The notes: a model not told the origin generated them from the sequence alone. 64,000 nucleotides of DNA from Kribbella sp. VKM Ac-2568 (GCF_004345365.1 NZ_SLVF01000009.1:1-64000), one strand, 5' to 3'; shown: positions 50,051 through 59,138, numbered from the stretch's first letter. A program made the numbers and translations.

Positions 50051-51051
50051 CGATGTTCGAGCTCGAGTTCATGCAGCGGGCGCTGATCGCCGGGCTGCTG
50101 ACGGGGTTGTCGGCCCCGGCCATCGGCACGTATCTGGTGCAGCGCCGGTTGTCCCTGATGGGCGACGGCATCGGCCACATCGCGATCACCGGTGTCGCCC
50201 TAGGCCTTCTGACGGGGACCGCGCCGGTGCTGACCGCAGTGCTGGTCGCCATCGCAGGCGCTACCGCCATCGAGCTGGTCCGGGCGCGTGGAAAGGCCAG
50301 CGGTGACGTCGCGCTCGCTCTGCTTTTCTACGGCGGTATCGCGGGCGGGGTGTTGCTGATAGGCCTTGCCGGGCAAGGTGCGGCCACGCTGAACACCTAT
50401 CTGTTCGGCTCGCTGACCACCGTGTCGCCCTCCGACCTGTACGTCGTCGTCGGGCTGGCCGTGACCGTGCTGGTGGTGGCGATCGGGCTTGGGCCGCAGC
50501 TGTTCGCGGTGTGCCAGGACGAGGAGTTCGCCCGGGTCACCGGGCTGCGGGTCCAGCTGCTGAACCTCCTGATCGCCGTGATGGCCGCGGTCACGGTCAC
50601 CGTCGCGATGCGGACCGTGGGGTTGCTCCTGGTCAGCGCGCTGATGGTGGTGCCCGTGGCTACCGCGCAGCAGTTCACGCGGTCGTTCCGCACGACGTTC
50701 ATGACCGCGTGTGCCATCGGGGTCACCGCCTGCCTGGCCGGGATCATCACCTCGTACAACGCGAACGTCGCCCCCGGCGCCACCATCGTCGTACTGGCCC
50801 TGGGTGGCTTCGTGGTCGCCGCCATCGCCGGCACCCTGGTACGGCGACGCCGTGGCGTCCTCGCGCCGCTGGCCGACGAGGAGCCCGAGATCGGCGTACC
50901 GGAGCCCGCGCCGCACGTCGTGAGCACCACCCACCAACACGCCCACGACAAGAAGTGCGGCCACCCGGCCGTCGAGCACGGCGACCACGTCGACTACGTC
51001 CACGACGGACACCTGCACGCCGCGCATGGAGACCACTGGGATGAGCACTAG
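50047..51051 (+). CDS. znuB: zinc ABC transporter permease with a His-rich tail
   Basis: 334 residues from ATG 50047 (ATGA overlap with znuC). ABC-3 permease with eight or so spans; SLMGDGIGHIAITGVALGLL is the family's coupling-region signature. The last 45 residues are soluble and metal-binding in character (VSTTHQHAHDKKCGHPAVEH then GDHVDYVHDGHLHAAHGDHW). The stop codon TAG lies inside a 163-bp palindrome, which begins at 51050. Confidence 0.95.
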   Translation: MTMFELEFMQRALIAGLLTGLSAPAIGTYLVQRRLSLMGDGIGHIAITGVALGLLTGTAPVLTAVLVAIAGATAIELVRARGKASGDVALALLFYGGIAGGVLLIGLAGQGAATLNTYLFGSLTTVSPSDLYVVVGLAVTVLVVAIGLGPQLFAVCQDEEFARVTGLRVQLLNLLIAVMAAVTVTVAMRTVGLLLVSALMVVPVATAQQFTRSFRTTFMTACAIGVTACLAGIITSYNANVAPGATIVVLALGGFVVAAIAGTLVRRRRGVLAPLADEEPEIGVPEPAPHVVSTTHQHAHDKKCGHPAVEHGDHVDYVHDGHLHAAHGDHWDEH

Positions 51052-51212
51052 TGCCTCGGGCTGGGGATCCTCCCAGCGATTGCGGTGTCCAGGTACGTGC
51101 ATCGCGGTGCTGGGTAAGCACCCTCGATGCGGAGCATCGTGGGTGCTTGACCAGTGCCGCGAGGTGCGTGCCTGGCGCCGCAAGCGCGGGAGGATCCCCA
51201 GCCCGAGGCACT
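51050..51212. repeat. 163-bp near-perfect palindrome between znuB and zur
   Basis: Outer arms of 25 bp (51050-51074 and 51188-51212) are perfect complements. The middle 41- and 39-bp segments are imperfect complements, and the centre is a 15-bp stem with one mismatch around a 3-nt loop (51116-51148). The znuB stop codon overlaps its first two bases. It could be a terminator, an RNA-processing signal or a small non-autonomous mobile element. Confidence 0.9.
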
Positions 51213-51283
51213 CAGTTGTTGACTTCTGAGAGAATTGGGCGGGTTGCCGGGGAAATCGCGGTGACGGAATGACAGGAGGAACG

Positions 51284-51685
51284 GTGGCCATCGGAACACG
51301 CTCGACCCGTCAGCGCGCAGCGGTCGCTTCCGCGCTCGACAATCTCGACGACTTCCGGACCGCCCAGGAGATCCACCAGGAGCTCCGCGGCGCGGGCGAG
51401 GCCGTCGGCCTGACCACGGTCTACCGGACTCTGCAGGCGCTCGCCGACTCCCGCGAGGTCGACGTACTGCGCACGGCCGACGGCGAGACGGCGTACCGGC
51501 GGTGCTCCAAGGGACATCACCACCACCTGGTCTGCCGCAACTGCGGGCGCACCGTCGAGGTGGAGGGCCCGGCCGTCGAGCGCTGGGCGGACAAGGTCGC
51601 GGCCGAGCACGGCTACGCCGAGATCAGCCACACCCTGGAGATCTTCGGCACCTGCGCCGAGTGCCAGCAGCCCGGCAAGGCCTGA
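51284..51685 (+). CDS. zur: Fur-family zinc uptake regulator
   Basis: 133 residues from GTG 51284, which follows AGGAGG; an in-frame ATG 15 bp upstream lacks a site. Winged helix: TRQRAAVASALDNLDDFRTA, then GLTTVYRTLQALADSREVDV. The metal-binding segment KGHHHHLVCRNCGRTVEVEG and the terminal TCAECQQ supply the His ligands and the structural Cys4 zinc of Zur. Gene order znuACB-zur supports zinc specificity. Its likely box is at 48244. Confidence 0.95.
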   Translation: MAIGTRSTRQRAAVASALDNLDDFRTAQEIHQELRGAGEAVGLTTVYRTLQALADSREVDVLRTADGETAYRRCSKGHHHHLVCRNCGRTVEVEGPAVERWADKVAAEHGYAEISHTLEIFGTCAECQQPGKA

Positions 51686-52387
51686 TCAAGCGGGCAGGTG
51701 CCGCCGGGACGAGGCCACCACCACGCCGGTGCATGCCAGCGTGATCAGAGCGATCCCGGCCAGCAGTACGGCGTACGGGGCGAGGTCGGCGATCGCCGCC
51801 AGGATCGACAGCAACAGGAAGCCCACGTAGGCGACCGAGTAGTAGACGCCGGTCAGCCCGGCCAGATCGGCTCCGCCGTTCGCTGCGGCGATGCGCTGGA
51901 TCTCGAGGAGGCCGGACACGACCGCGATGCCGTAGGCGGCCCCGAGCAGGACTCCGTCGATCAGGCCGAGCCAGGGCAGGCCGACCTTCGCGACAACCGC
52001 GCTGAGGGCTACACCGGCTGACATCAGGATCATCGCGACGACGATGGCCCGGGCGGTCGAGACCGAGTCGAGGCGCTTCGCCAGCGGTTGGACGAGGGCG
52101 CCGGTGCCCAGCGTGCAGACCGTCAGCAGCGTCGCGTAGGCCAGGCCCCAGCTGCCTACTCGGTCGCCGACCAGTTGCGGAGTGACGGCGTAGGCGATGC
52201 CCGCCGAGCCGAAGATCCACGGTGCCATCGGGAGCACTACTCGCAGGAATCTCCTGTGCGCGACGGCGGGCACCTTCAGGAGCGACCACAGGCTGTCGGC
52301 CGAGCGCTGGGTGCGTCCGGGCCGGGTCCGGTGCGACGTGCCGCCTTTGGGGGTCCGGCTGTGCCAGGCGGCCTGTGCGGCGGTGGA
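51686..52387 (-). pseudogene. MFS transporter lacking its N-terminal half
   Basis: The minus-strand frame from just after the MBL gene reads a central MFS loop (AAQAAWHSRTPKGGTSHRTR, then SADSLWSLLKVPAVAHRRFL) and the last six spans, ending SRRHLPA. Helices 1-6 and any start are missing; the frame upstream hits the TAG that ends the MBL gene. An internal ATG at 52273 could give a 195-residue half-transporter, but a 5' deletion fused to the neighbour is the simplest reading. Confidence 0.75.
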
Positions 52388-52993
52388 CTACTCGATGTTC
52401 CCGAGCTCCGCGGCGATCGTTGTGGTGTCGCCGTGGCCGGTGTGGACGACCGTGCCCGTGGGCAGGGTGAGCAGCTTGGTGCGGATCGACGTCAGGATCG
52501 TGGGTTTGTCCGAGTACGAGCGACCCGTTGCGCCGGGGCCGCCGTGGAAGAGGGTGTCGCCGGTGAAGACGGCCTCGAGCTCCTCCGCGTAGAGGCAGGT
52601 GCTGCCGGGGCTGTGGCCGGGCGTGTGGATCGCGCGCAGCGTCGTACCGGCGACCTCGAAGACCGTGCCGTCCTCGAGCTCGTGATCGGGCGCCACCTCG
52701 TACTGCGTGTCCCACAGCATCCGATCGGCCGGGTTGAGCCAGATCGGCGCCTTGGTGGCGTCCCAGAAACCGCCGGCGGCGTTGATGTGGTCGTTGTGGC
52801 CGTGCGTGCAGACCAGGGCGACCACTCGGCGGTCCCCGACCGCCTCGACGATCGCGGCGGCGTCGTGGGCCGCGTCGATGACGAGCACCTCGTCGTCGTT
52901 GCCGACCAGCCAGACGTTGTTGTCGACGTCCCAGGTCCCGCCGTCGAGGCTGAAGGTTCCCGAGGTGATGAGGTGTTCGATCCTGGCCGTCAT
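52388..52993 (-). CDS. metallo-beta-lactamase-fold hydrolase beside mscR
   Basis: 201 residues from ATG 52993, sharing one base with the mscR stop. The metal motif is CTHGHNDHINAAGGF, with HTPGHSPGSTCLY, FTGDTLFHGGPGATGRS and a terminal HTGHGDTTTIAAEL. It has the size and motifs of glyoxalase-II-like thioesterases. In Mycobacterium a similar protein (Rv2260) is adjacent to mscR, so hydrolysis of an S-formyl- or acyl-mycothiol product is a reasonable inference. Confidence 0.9.
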   Translation of the reverse strand: MTARIEHLITSGTFSLDGGTWDVDNNVWLVGNDDEVLVIDAAHDAAAIVEAVGDRRVVALVCTHGHNDHINAAGGFWDATKAPIWLNPADRMLWDTQYEVAPDHELEDGTVFEVAGTTLRAIHTPGHSPGSTCLYAEELEAVFTGDTLFHGGPGATGRSYSDKPTILTSIRTKLLTLPTGTVVHTGHGDTTTIAAELGNIE

Positions 52994-54087
52994 CAGAAGA
53001 GCACCACCGAGCGCAGTACGTCGCCGCGGTGCATCTTGTCGAAGGCGGCCTCCACCTCGTCCAGCGCGATCGTCTCGGACACGAACCGGTCGAGCGGCAG
53101 CCGCCCCTGCAGGTGCAGGTCGATCAACAGCGGGAAGTCGCGGCTCGGCAGGCAGTCGCCGTACCAGCTCGACTTGAGCGAGCCGCCCCGGCCGAAGAAG
53201 TCCAGCAACGGCATGTCGAGCTGCATCTCCGGCGTCGGCACGCCCACCAGGACCACGGTCCCGGCCAGGTCGCGCGCGTAGAACGCCTGCTTCCACGTCT
53301 CGGGACGGCCTACGGCGTCGATCACCACGTCCGCACCGAAACCACCCGTGAGTCCCTGGACGGCCTCGACCACACCGTCGTGATCCAGTCCCTTCGAGTT
53401 CACCGTGTGGGTCGCGCCGAGCTCCTTGGCGACGTCGAGCTTCCGCTCGTCCAGGTCGATCGCGATCACCCGGGCGGCTCCGGCGAGCCGCGCGCCGACG
53501 ACGGCCGCAGTACCGACGCCACCGCAACCGATCACGGCGACGGTGTCACCGCGGCCGACGTCGCCGGTGTTCACGGCGGCACCGAGGCCGGCCATCACGC
53601 CGCAGCCGAGCAGGCCGGCCACCTCGGGCTTGACGGCCGGGTCGACCTTGGTGCACTGACCGGCGGCGACCAGGGTCTTCTCGGCGAACGCGCCGATGCC
53701 GAGCGCGGGCGACAACTCGGTGCCGTCGGCAAGGGTCATCTTCTGCTTGGCGTTGTGCGTGTTGAAGCAGTACCAGGGGCGACCGCGCAGGCAGGCCCGG
53801 CAGTTGCCGCAGACCGCCCGCCAGTTCAGTACGACGAAGTCGCCGGGCTCGAGGTCGGTGACCCCCTCGCCGACGGACTCGACGACACCGGCCGCCTCAT
53901 GGCCCAGCAGGAAGGGGAACTCGTCGTTGATGCCTCCCTCCCGATAGTGCAGGTCGGTGTGGCAGACGCCGCACGCCTGCACCTTCACCACCGCCTCCCC
54001 CGGACCCGGGTCGGGGATCGTGATCTCTTCGATGGTCACCGGTGCGCCCTTGCTGAGGGCGACTACTCCACGCACGGTCTGGTTCAT
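52993..54087 (-). CDS. mscR: S-(hydroxymethyl)mycothiol dehydrogenase / S-nitrosomycothiol reductase
   Basis: 364 residues from ATG 54087. Zinc alcohol dehydrogenase fold: catalytic zinc in ACGVCHTDLHYREGGINDEF and LGHEAAGVVESVGEGV, structural zinc Cys4 in CGNCRACLRGRPWYC, NAD site in VAVIGCGGVGTAAVVGARLA. The HTDLHYR segment is characteristic of MscR enzymes. It oxidises the formaldehyde-mycothiol adduct and reduces S-nitrosomycothiol. It heads an operon with the MBL hydrolase. Confidence 0.93.
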   Translation of the reverse strand: MNQTVRGVVALSKGAPVTIEEITIPDPGPGEAVVKVQACGVCHTDLHYREGGINDEFPFLLGHEAAGVVESVGEGVTDLEPGDFVVLNWRAVCGNCRACLRGRPWYCFNTHNAKQKMTLADGTELSPALGIGAFAEKTLVAAGQCTKVDPAVKPEVAGLLGCGVMAGLGAAVNTGDVGRGDTVAVIGCGGVGTAAVVGARLAGAARVIAIDLDERKLDVAKELGATHTVNSKGLDHDGVVEAVQGLTGGFGADVVIDAVGRPETWKQAFYARDLAGTVVLVGVPTPEMQLDMPLLDFFGRGGSLKSSWYGDCLPSRDFPLLIDLHLQGRLPLDRFVSETIALDEVEAAFDKMHRGDVLRSVVLF

Positions 54088-54337
54088 GTGCCCGAACCTA
54101 ACCGGCGCCGCCACCTCTCGTCTGCCCCAGCGCGCGTCATGCCGCGGATTTCCCGTACTCCGGACCGCCCGCCGCCGGTACTCCGAGCCGCCGCCGGTGG
54201 GCGGATCCCCGGCACCCGGCAGCTCGTAGTGCGGGGAGCACGTGGACCGGAGTACAGGGTCTGTCCCCCGATCGGTGGACAGCCGGTCCGTCGTCCGGCG
54301 CTCCCGGGCGGGGGTGCGCGGACGGGAAGGTTGACCC

Positions 54338-55222
54338 ATGACCGACAACGACATCGCAGTACGGGTCCGCGGACTCGTCAAGCGCTATCCGGACAAGGTC
54401 GCCGTCGCGGGCGTCGACCTGGACATCCACCGGGGCGAGGTCTTCGCCCTGCTCGGGCCGAACGGCGCCGGCAAGACCACGACGACGGAGGTGCTGGAGG
54501 GGTACCGCCGAGCGGACGAGGGCGAGATCACCGTGCTCGGCGTCGACCCGGCCCGGGGCGACCGGCACTGGCGCAGCCGGATCGGCATCGTCGCCCAGTC
54601 CTCCCGGGACGAGGCCGAACTGTCGGTCGCCGAACTGGTCAGCCACTACGCCGGCTACTACCCCTCCCCGCGCGACCCGGAGGAGGTGATCGCGTGGGTC
54701 GGGCTGCAGGAGAAGCGCAAGACGCGGACCCGCAAGCTGTCCGGCGGTCAGCGCCGCCGGCTCGACGTCGCGCTCGGCGTGATCGGCAACCCCGAACTGC
54801 TCTTCCTGGACGAGCCGACCACCGGGTTCGACCCCGAGGCCCGCCGCCAGTTCTGGACGCTGATCGAGAACCTGCGGACCGAGGGCACCACCATCCTGCT
54901 GACCACCCACTACCTGGACGAGGCCGAGCACCTGGCCGACCGGGTCGGCGTCATCGCGGACGGCCGGATGATCGAGATCGGTACGCCGGAGACGCTCGGC
55001 GGCCGCGGCGCCCGCACCGCGCGGGTGTCCTGGCTGGACGCCGACGGAGCGCACGAAGTACGGACCGACCGGCCGACCGCGGAGGTCGCGGCGCTGATGG
55101 CACGGTTCAACGGCGAGGTACCCGAGCTCGAGGTACGCCGGCCGAGCCTGGAAGACATCTATCTGGAACTGATCGCGTCCGTGGGCGTCGAGCCCGCTGT
55201 TCTCGAAGGAGCCGTCCGATGA
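54338..55222 (+). CDS. ABC-2 exporter ATP-binding protein
   Basis: 294 residues. Walker A LLGPNGAGKTTTTEVLEGYR, signature RKLSGGQRRRLDVALGVIGN, Walker B PELLFLDEPTTGFDPEARRQ and the switch histidine in TTHYLDEAEHLADRVGVI. It belongs to the DrrA/CcmA-type group that drives drug or lipid export. The 250 bp upstream carry no gene. Its stop overlaps the permease start as ATGA. Confidence 0.95.
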   Translation: MTDNDIAVRVRGLVKRYPDKVAVAGVDLDIHRGEVFALLGPNGAGKTTTTEVLEGYRRADEGEITVLGVDPARGDRHWRSRIGIVAQSSRDEAELSVAELVSHYAGYYPSPRDPEEVIAWVGLQEKRKTRTRKLSGGQRRRLDVALGVIGNPELLFLDEPTTGFDPEARRQFWTLIENLRTEGTTILLTTHYLDEAEHLADRVGVIADGRMIEIGTPETLGGRGARTARVSWLDADGAHEVRTDRPTAEVAALMARFNGEVPELEVRRPSLEDIYLELIASVGVEPAVLEGAVR

Positions 55223-56064
55223 GCACGATGACCACCACGACCGCACCGACGCGCACCGCCAAGCCGTTGCCGACGCCGCTGAAGGTCGGACTGTCGCGGA
55301 CCGGGCTGGAGGTGAAGCAGTTCTTCCGGGAGAAGGAGCAGCTGATCTTCACCTTCTTCTTCCCGATCATCTTCCTGGGCATCTTCTCCGCCGTCTTCAG
55401 CGGTACGGAATTCGCCGACGGCGTGGACGCGGCCACCTACTTCACGCCGGGCATGATCGCCTCCGGCATCTTCCTGACCAGCTTCCAGTCGCTCGCCATC
55501 ACGATCGCGATGGAACGCGACGAGGACCTGCTCAAGCGGCTGCGCGGTACGCCGATGTCGCCGCAGTCCTACTTCATCGGCAAGATCGGGCTGGTCCTGG
55601 CGACGTCGGTCATGCAGTTCGCTCTGCTGCTGGTGATCGCCGGGCTCGCGCTCGGGGTGGACATCCCGACGGAGCCGGTTAAGTGGATCAACTTCATGTG
55701 GATCTTCGTGCTCGGTACGGCGTCGGGGTCCGTGCTCGGCATCGCCTTCTCCGTCGTACCGAAGTCCGGCAAGGCCGCCTCCGCGGTCGTCACCCCGGTG
55801 GTCCTGCTGCTGCAGTTCATGTCCGGCGTGTACTTCGTCTACGGCAGCCTGCCGGCCTGGATGCGGACGGTCTCCGAGTTCTTCCCGCTCAAGTGGCTCG
55901 CCCAGGGCATGCGGTCGGTGTTCCTGCCGGACAGCTTCGAGGCGAACGAGCCCGGCGGCTCCTGGCAGCTGGGCACCGGCGCGATCGTGCTGAGCCTCTG
56001 GCTGGTGGCCGGACTGTTGATCGCCCAGCGGGTCTTCCGCTGGACCCGCCGGGACGCCGGCTGA
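55219..56064 (+). CDS. ABC-2 exporter permease
   Basis: 281 residues from ATG 55219. Six spans of the ABC2_membrane type: EQLIFTFFFPIIFLGIFSAV, a typical FFREKEQ elbow before it, and the conserved FTPGMIASGIFLTSF and LKRLRGTPMSPQSYFIGKI segments. It forms an exporter with the preceding ATPase, and the adjacent two-component system probably controls or is served by it, as in LiaRS- or BceAB-like modules. Confidence 0.93.
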   Translation: MSTMTTTTAPTRTAKPLPTPLKVGLSRTGLEVKQFFREKEQLIFTFFFPIIFLGIFSAVFSGTEFADGVDAATYFTPGMIASGIFLTSFQSLAITIAMERDEDLLKRLRGTPMSPQSYFIGKIGLVLATSVMQFALLLVIAGLALGVDIPTEPVKWINFMWIFVLGTASGSVLGIAFSVVPKSGKAASAVVTPVVLLLQFMSGVYFVYGSLPAWMRTVSEFFPLKWLAQGMRSVFLPDSFEANEPGGSWQLGTGAIVLSLWLVAGLLIAQRVFRWTRRDAG

Positions 56065-56069
56065 CCGTC

Positions 56070-57326
56070 ATGAGCGAGCGGCTGCGGTACTGGAGCAAGA
56101 TAGTGGCCATGGAGCCCACGAGCGACAAGATCGACCAGCCGGTCTGGATCCGCACGCTGGTTGCCTGGCACATCGTCTTCTGGGCACTGCTGGGCGTCAC
56201 CGCGATCGCGTCGCTGGTCTCGGACCTGAGCAACCGGGACCAGCTCATCTTCCTGGGCCTGCTGGCTACGCTCGGACTCGGCTACGAGTTCGTCGCCAAA
56301 CCCGCGATGCTCTCCCGCCGCCTACTGCCGTCGTACCTGTATCGCCTGCTGATGATCGGTTGCGTCGCCGGAGCGGTCGCGATCTACCCGCAATCGGTGT
56401 TCATCCTGTTCATCGTCTCCCCGCAGATCTGGCTGCTCAGCGACCGGGTCCGCGACGCGATCTTCTTCAGCTTCCTGGTGCTCGCGGCGGTCGGCGCCGC
56501 CCAGCTCTGGTCGGCCGGCTGGACCCTCGACGCGTTCTGGGAGATCTTGCCGTGGATGCTGATCAGCCTGGTGGTCAGCATGCTGCTCGGCATCTGGATT
56601 GAGAAGGTGATCTCCCAGAGCCAGCAGCGTGCCGAGCTGATCGAGGAGCTCGAGGCCGCCCGCGACGAGCTGGCTGACGCGCACCACACGGCGGGTGTAA
56701 TGGCCGAGCGCGAGCGGATGGCCCGCGAGATCCACGACACCCTGGCGCAGGGCATGACGTCGATCGTGATGCTCGCGCAGACCGCGGCCGTGGAGCTGTC
56801 CCGGGGAGCCACCGATCCCGCCGCCGCGCGACTCGCCGCGATCGAGGACACGGCCCGGGAGAACCTGGCCGAGGCGCGGGCGCTCGTGGCCGCGTTCACC
56901 CCGGTGGCGTTGTCCGGCGCCACGCTGACCGAAGCACTGCGCCGGCAGGCCGAGCGGTTCACCGCGGAGACGGGAGTCGACGTACAGGTGTCTCTCGACA
57001 TGCCGGACGATGAGGTGGCCGCGTTGCCGCAGGGACAGCAGGTGGTGTTGCTGCGGGCGGCGCAGGAGTCGTTGGCGAACGTCCGCAAGCACGCCGGAGC
57101 CACCCGGGTGCGGATCACGTTGGGCATGTCGTCCGACGGGGTGGCGATCGAGATCAGCGACGACGGGTCCGGGTTCGAGCCGTTGGCGCCGGCCGCCGGG
57201 TACGGACTCGCGGCCATGCGCGGACGCGTCGAGGAGTCCGGCGGCACGGTCCAGGTCGACAGCGCCCCGGGTCGCGGTACCCGCGTGCAGGTGCTCATCC
57301 CAGCCACAGGTCAGGAGAATTCGTGA
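56070..57326 (+). CDS. NarL-type sensor histidine kinase
   Basis: 418 residues from ATG 56070 (MSERLRYWSKIVAMEPTSDK); ATG 56109 is possible. Five to six membrane spans without a large outer loop come first, then a coiled linker, the HisKA_3 motif MAREIHDTLAQGMTSIVMLA with H222 as phosphoacceptor, and a HATPase_c domain (RAAQESLANVRKHAGATRVR, ISDDGSGFEP, GYGLAAMRGRVEESGG). The short loops suggest sensing within the membrane, as in envelope-stress kinases. Confidence 0.93.
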   Translation: MSERLRYWSKIVAMEPTSDKIDQPVWIRTLVAWHIVFWALLGVTAIASLVSDLSNRDQLIFLGLLATLGLGYEFVAKPAMLSRRLLPSYLYRLLMIGCVAGAVAIYPQSVFILFIVSPQIWLLSDRVRDAIFFSFLVLAAVGAAQLWSAGWTLDAFWEILPWMLISLVVSMLLGIWIEKVISQSQQRAELIEELEAARDELADAHHTAGVMAERERMAREIHDTLAQGMTSIVMLAQTAAVELSRGATDPAAARLAAIEDTARENLAEARALVAAFTPVALSGATLTEALRRQAERFTAETGVDVQVSLDMPDDEVAALPQGQQVVLLRAAQESLANVRKHAGATRVRITLGMSSDGVAIEISDDGSGFEPLAPAAGYGLAAMRGRVEESGGTVQVDSAPGRGTRVQVLIPATGQENS

Positions 57327-57973
57327 CGGACAACGTGCGCGTGCTGGTGGTCGACGACCACCCGGTGGTTCGCTCCGGGCTGATCGGCATGCTGGCCGTC
57401 ACGGACGACATCGAGGTGGTCGGTGAGGCAGGCGACGGCGAGGAAGCACTTGCCCTGGTCGAGTCCACCCGGCCGGACGTGGTTCTGATGGATCTGCGGA
57501 TGCCGCGCCGCGACGGCGTCTCCGCGACCGGCGCGATCGTTTCGGGCTACCCCGCGACGAAGGTGCTGGTCCTGACGACGTACGACACCGACACGGACAT
57601 CCTGCACGCAGTCGAAGCCGGCGCTGCCGGATATCTGCTGAAGGACACCCCGCACGCTGAACTCCTGGACGGGATCCGCGCCGCATCCCGTGGCGAGACG
57701 GTCCTCGCACCACCGGTCGCAGCCCGGTTGATGAGCCGCCTCCGTACTCCGGCCGCCCCCGCCGCGGTACAACCGTCTCCCCGCGAACTGGAGGTCCTGG
57801 CAGCGGTCGCCCGGGGTCTGAGCAACGCCGAGATCGGCCGCGAACTCTTCATCGGCGAGGCCACGGTGAAGACCCACCTCCAACGCCTCTTCACCAAGCT
57901 AGACGTCGACGACCGCACCCGAGCAGTAACAGTCGCCTTGGAGCGAGGCCTACTACCCTCGCCCCGCCGCTAA
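57323..57973 (+). CDS. NarL/LuxR-family response regulator
   Basis: 216 residues from GTG 57323 (GTGA overlap with the kinase). Receiver domain with acidic pocket LVVDDHPVVRSGL and phosphoacceptor D57 in VVLMDLRMP, conserved T in VLVLTTYDTD and K in GYLLKDTP. The LuxR HTH is LEVLAAVARGLSNAEIGREL then FIGEATVKTHLQRLFTKLDV. It completes a four-gene ABC-kinase-regulator operon. Confidence 0.95.
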   Translation: MTDNVRVLVVDDHPVVRSGLIGMLAVTDDIEVVGEAGDGEEALALVESTRPDVVLMDLRMPRRDGVSATGAIVSGYPATKVLVLTTYDTDTDILHAVEAGAAGYLLKDTPHAELLDGIRAASRGETVLAPPVAARLMSRLRTPAAPAAVQPSPRELEVLAAVARGLSNAEIGRELFIGEATVKTHLQRLFTKLDVDDRTRAVTVALERGLLPSPRR

Positions 57974-57982
57974 GCCCGGCAG

Positions 57983-58774
57983 CTACCTGTCGCGGTCGGC
58001 GCCTTGGGACGGGCCGGCGGATCGGTGCCTCAGGTCTTGCTCGGCGGTGCCTTGGCTGACACGTTGCGCAGCGGCCGGCGTCGGGTTCAGGCCGGCACGC
58101 GCCGCCGTCGCCAACTCGATGCTCTCCCGCGCGGCGGCATTGGCCTCTTGGCCTCCATCCTCGAGACCCTGCTGGAGGCCGCGCAACCCACCGCGGACGT
58201 CCATCACCCCTTCGTCGACGTTCCGACCGGCCCGCCTGATCGCGTCGGCCGCCTCCTCGCGATCCTGCACGCGCTCAGGCGACTGCCGCAGCCTGTCGAG
58301 ATCCCGGCTCGTCTCCGCCAGCCGCTCACCCGCGCGGTCGGTACCCCGCCCAGCCGCCTCGACGACCTCGCTCAGCGAATCCAGCCGACGCCGCAACCGC
58401 GTCGTCGCCTCGCCCTGCTGCCCCGGCAACTGCTCGAGCTCCCCGAGCGACCGCCGTCCAGCTTCCAGCGCGCCCGAGGCCCGCCCCAACTGCCGCCGGA
58501 CCTCGTCGAGCCCCTCATGCCCACGCCCGATCCGCCTGCCGATCTCCCCGGCCGCTTCCTGGGCATACATCATCTGGCGATCCGGCACGTCCGAGTCGTA
58601 CATCCGGTTGGCCTGGCTGGCGAGCTCGCCGATCTCGTCCTCGGCCCGCCGCAACCCGGCGTCGACGTCCTGCGCGGCATCGGCTGCCAGCGTCAACGCG
58701 GTCTTCGCCGTCACCAGCGCGCTCGCGGTCTCGTCGGTCAGTTGAGCCGCGGCCTGCTCCTGCTGGGTGCTCAT
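57983..58774 (-). CDS. long coiled-coil protein of unknown function
   Basis: 263 residues, ATG 58774. Almost entirely heptad-type helix rich in Ala, Glu and Arg (VVEAAGRGTDRAGERLAETS, RDLDRLRQSPERVQDREEAA), with no membrane span. The last 40 residues are disordered. It is coupled to the short gene before it as ATGA. It resembles hypothetical helical actinobacterial proteins; a structural or partner role is a guess. Confidence 0.7.
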   Translation of the reverse strand: MSTQQEQAAAQLTDETASALVTAKTALTLAADAAQDVDAGLRRAEDEIGELASQANRMYDSDVPDRQMMYAQEAAGEIGRRIGRGHEGLDEVRRQLGRASGALEAGRRSLGELEQLPGQQGEATTRLRRRLDSLSEVVEAAGRGTDRAGERLAETSRDLDRLRQSPERVQDREEAADAIRRAGRNVDEGVMDVRGGLRGLQQGLEDGGQEANAAARESIELATAARAGLNPTPAAAQRVSQGTAEQDLRHRSAGPSQGADRDR

Positions 58775-58935
58775 CGGCCCGCGTCCTCGTGCCCGGCGAG
58801 CTCGTCGTCCTCGGCGATCGCCTTCCGCAGCATCGACTCGACGTCGCGAATCTCCTTCCGCGCGGCTCGAAGACTAGGGTCCGGCGCCTGCACATCCGGT
58901 ACTCCGGGCATCGGCTCCGTCGGCTGATCCTGCAC
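58771..58935 (-). CDS. 54-residue acidic partner peptide
   Basis: GTG 58935 after AGAGGAAGGG. The product ends with one helix, LRAARKEIRDVESMLRKAIA, then EDDELAGHEDAGR. Its stop overlaps the start of the coiled-coil gene (ATGA), so the two are made together and may bind each other. Confidence 0.55.
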   Translation of the reverse strand: MQDQPTEPMPGVPDVQAPDPSLRAARKEIRDVESMLRKAIAEDDELAGHEDAGR

Positions 58936-59138
58936 GCTCGGCCCTTCCTCTCGATCACGCTGAACAATCCCAAGGAGCCTAGACGCCCTCCGGTCCACCG
59001 CCGTTCCCACCAGTTCCGCCCTCGCGGAACGCCCTACGCGAGCTTGCGCAGTACCGGCAACTGCACCCCGCCCGCGCAGTACCGGCGTCCGGGCGTGCGG
59101 CACACACGAGTGCGGTCGCCCCGCGTTCGCAGTACTGG

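Noticed and set aside
54088..54337. Regulatory RNA before the ABC exporter
   Set aside because: GC-rich short inverted repeats are present, but no conserved riboswitch core or terminator is seen.
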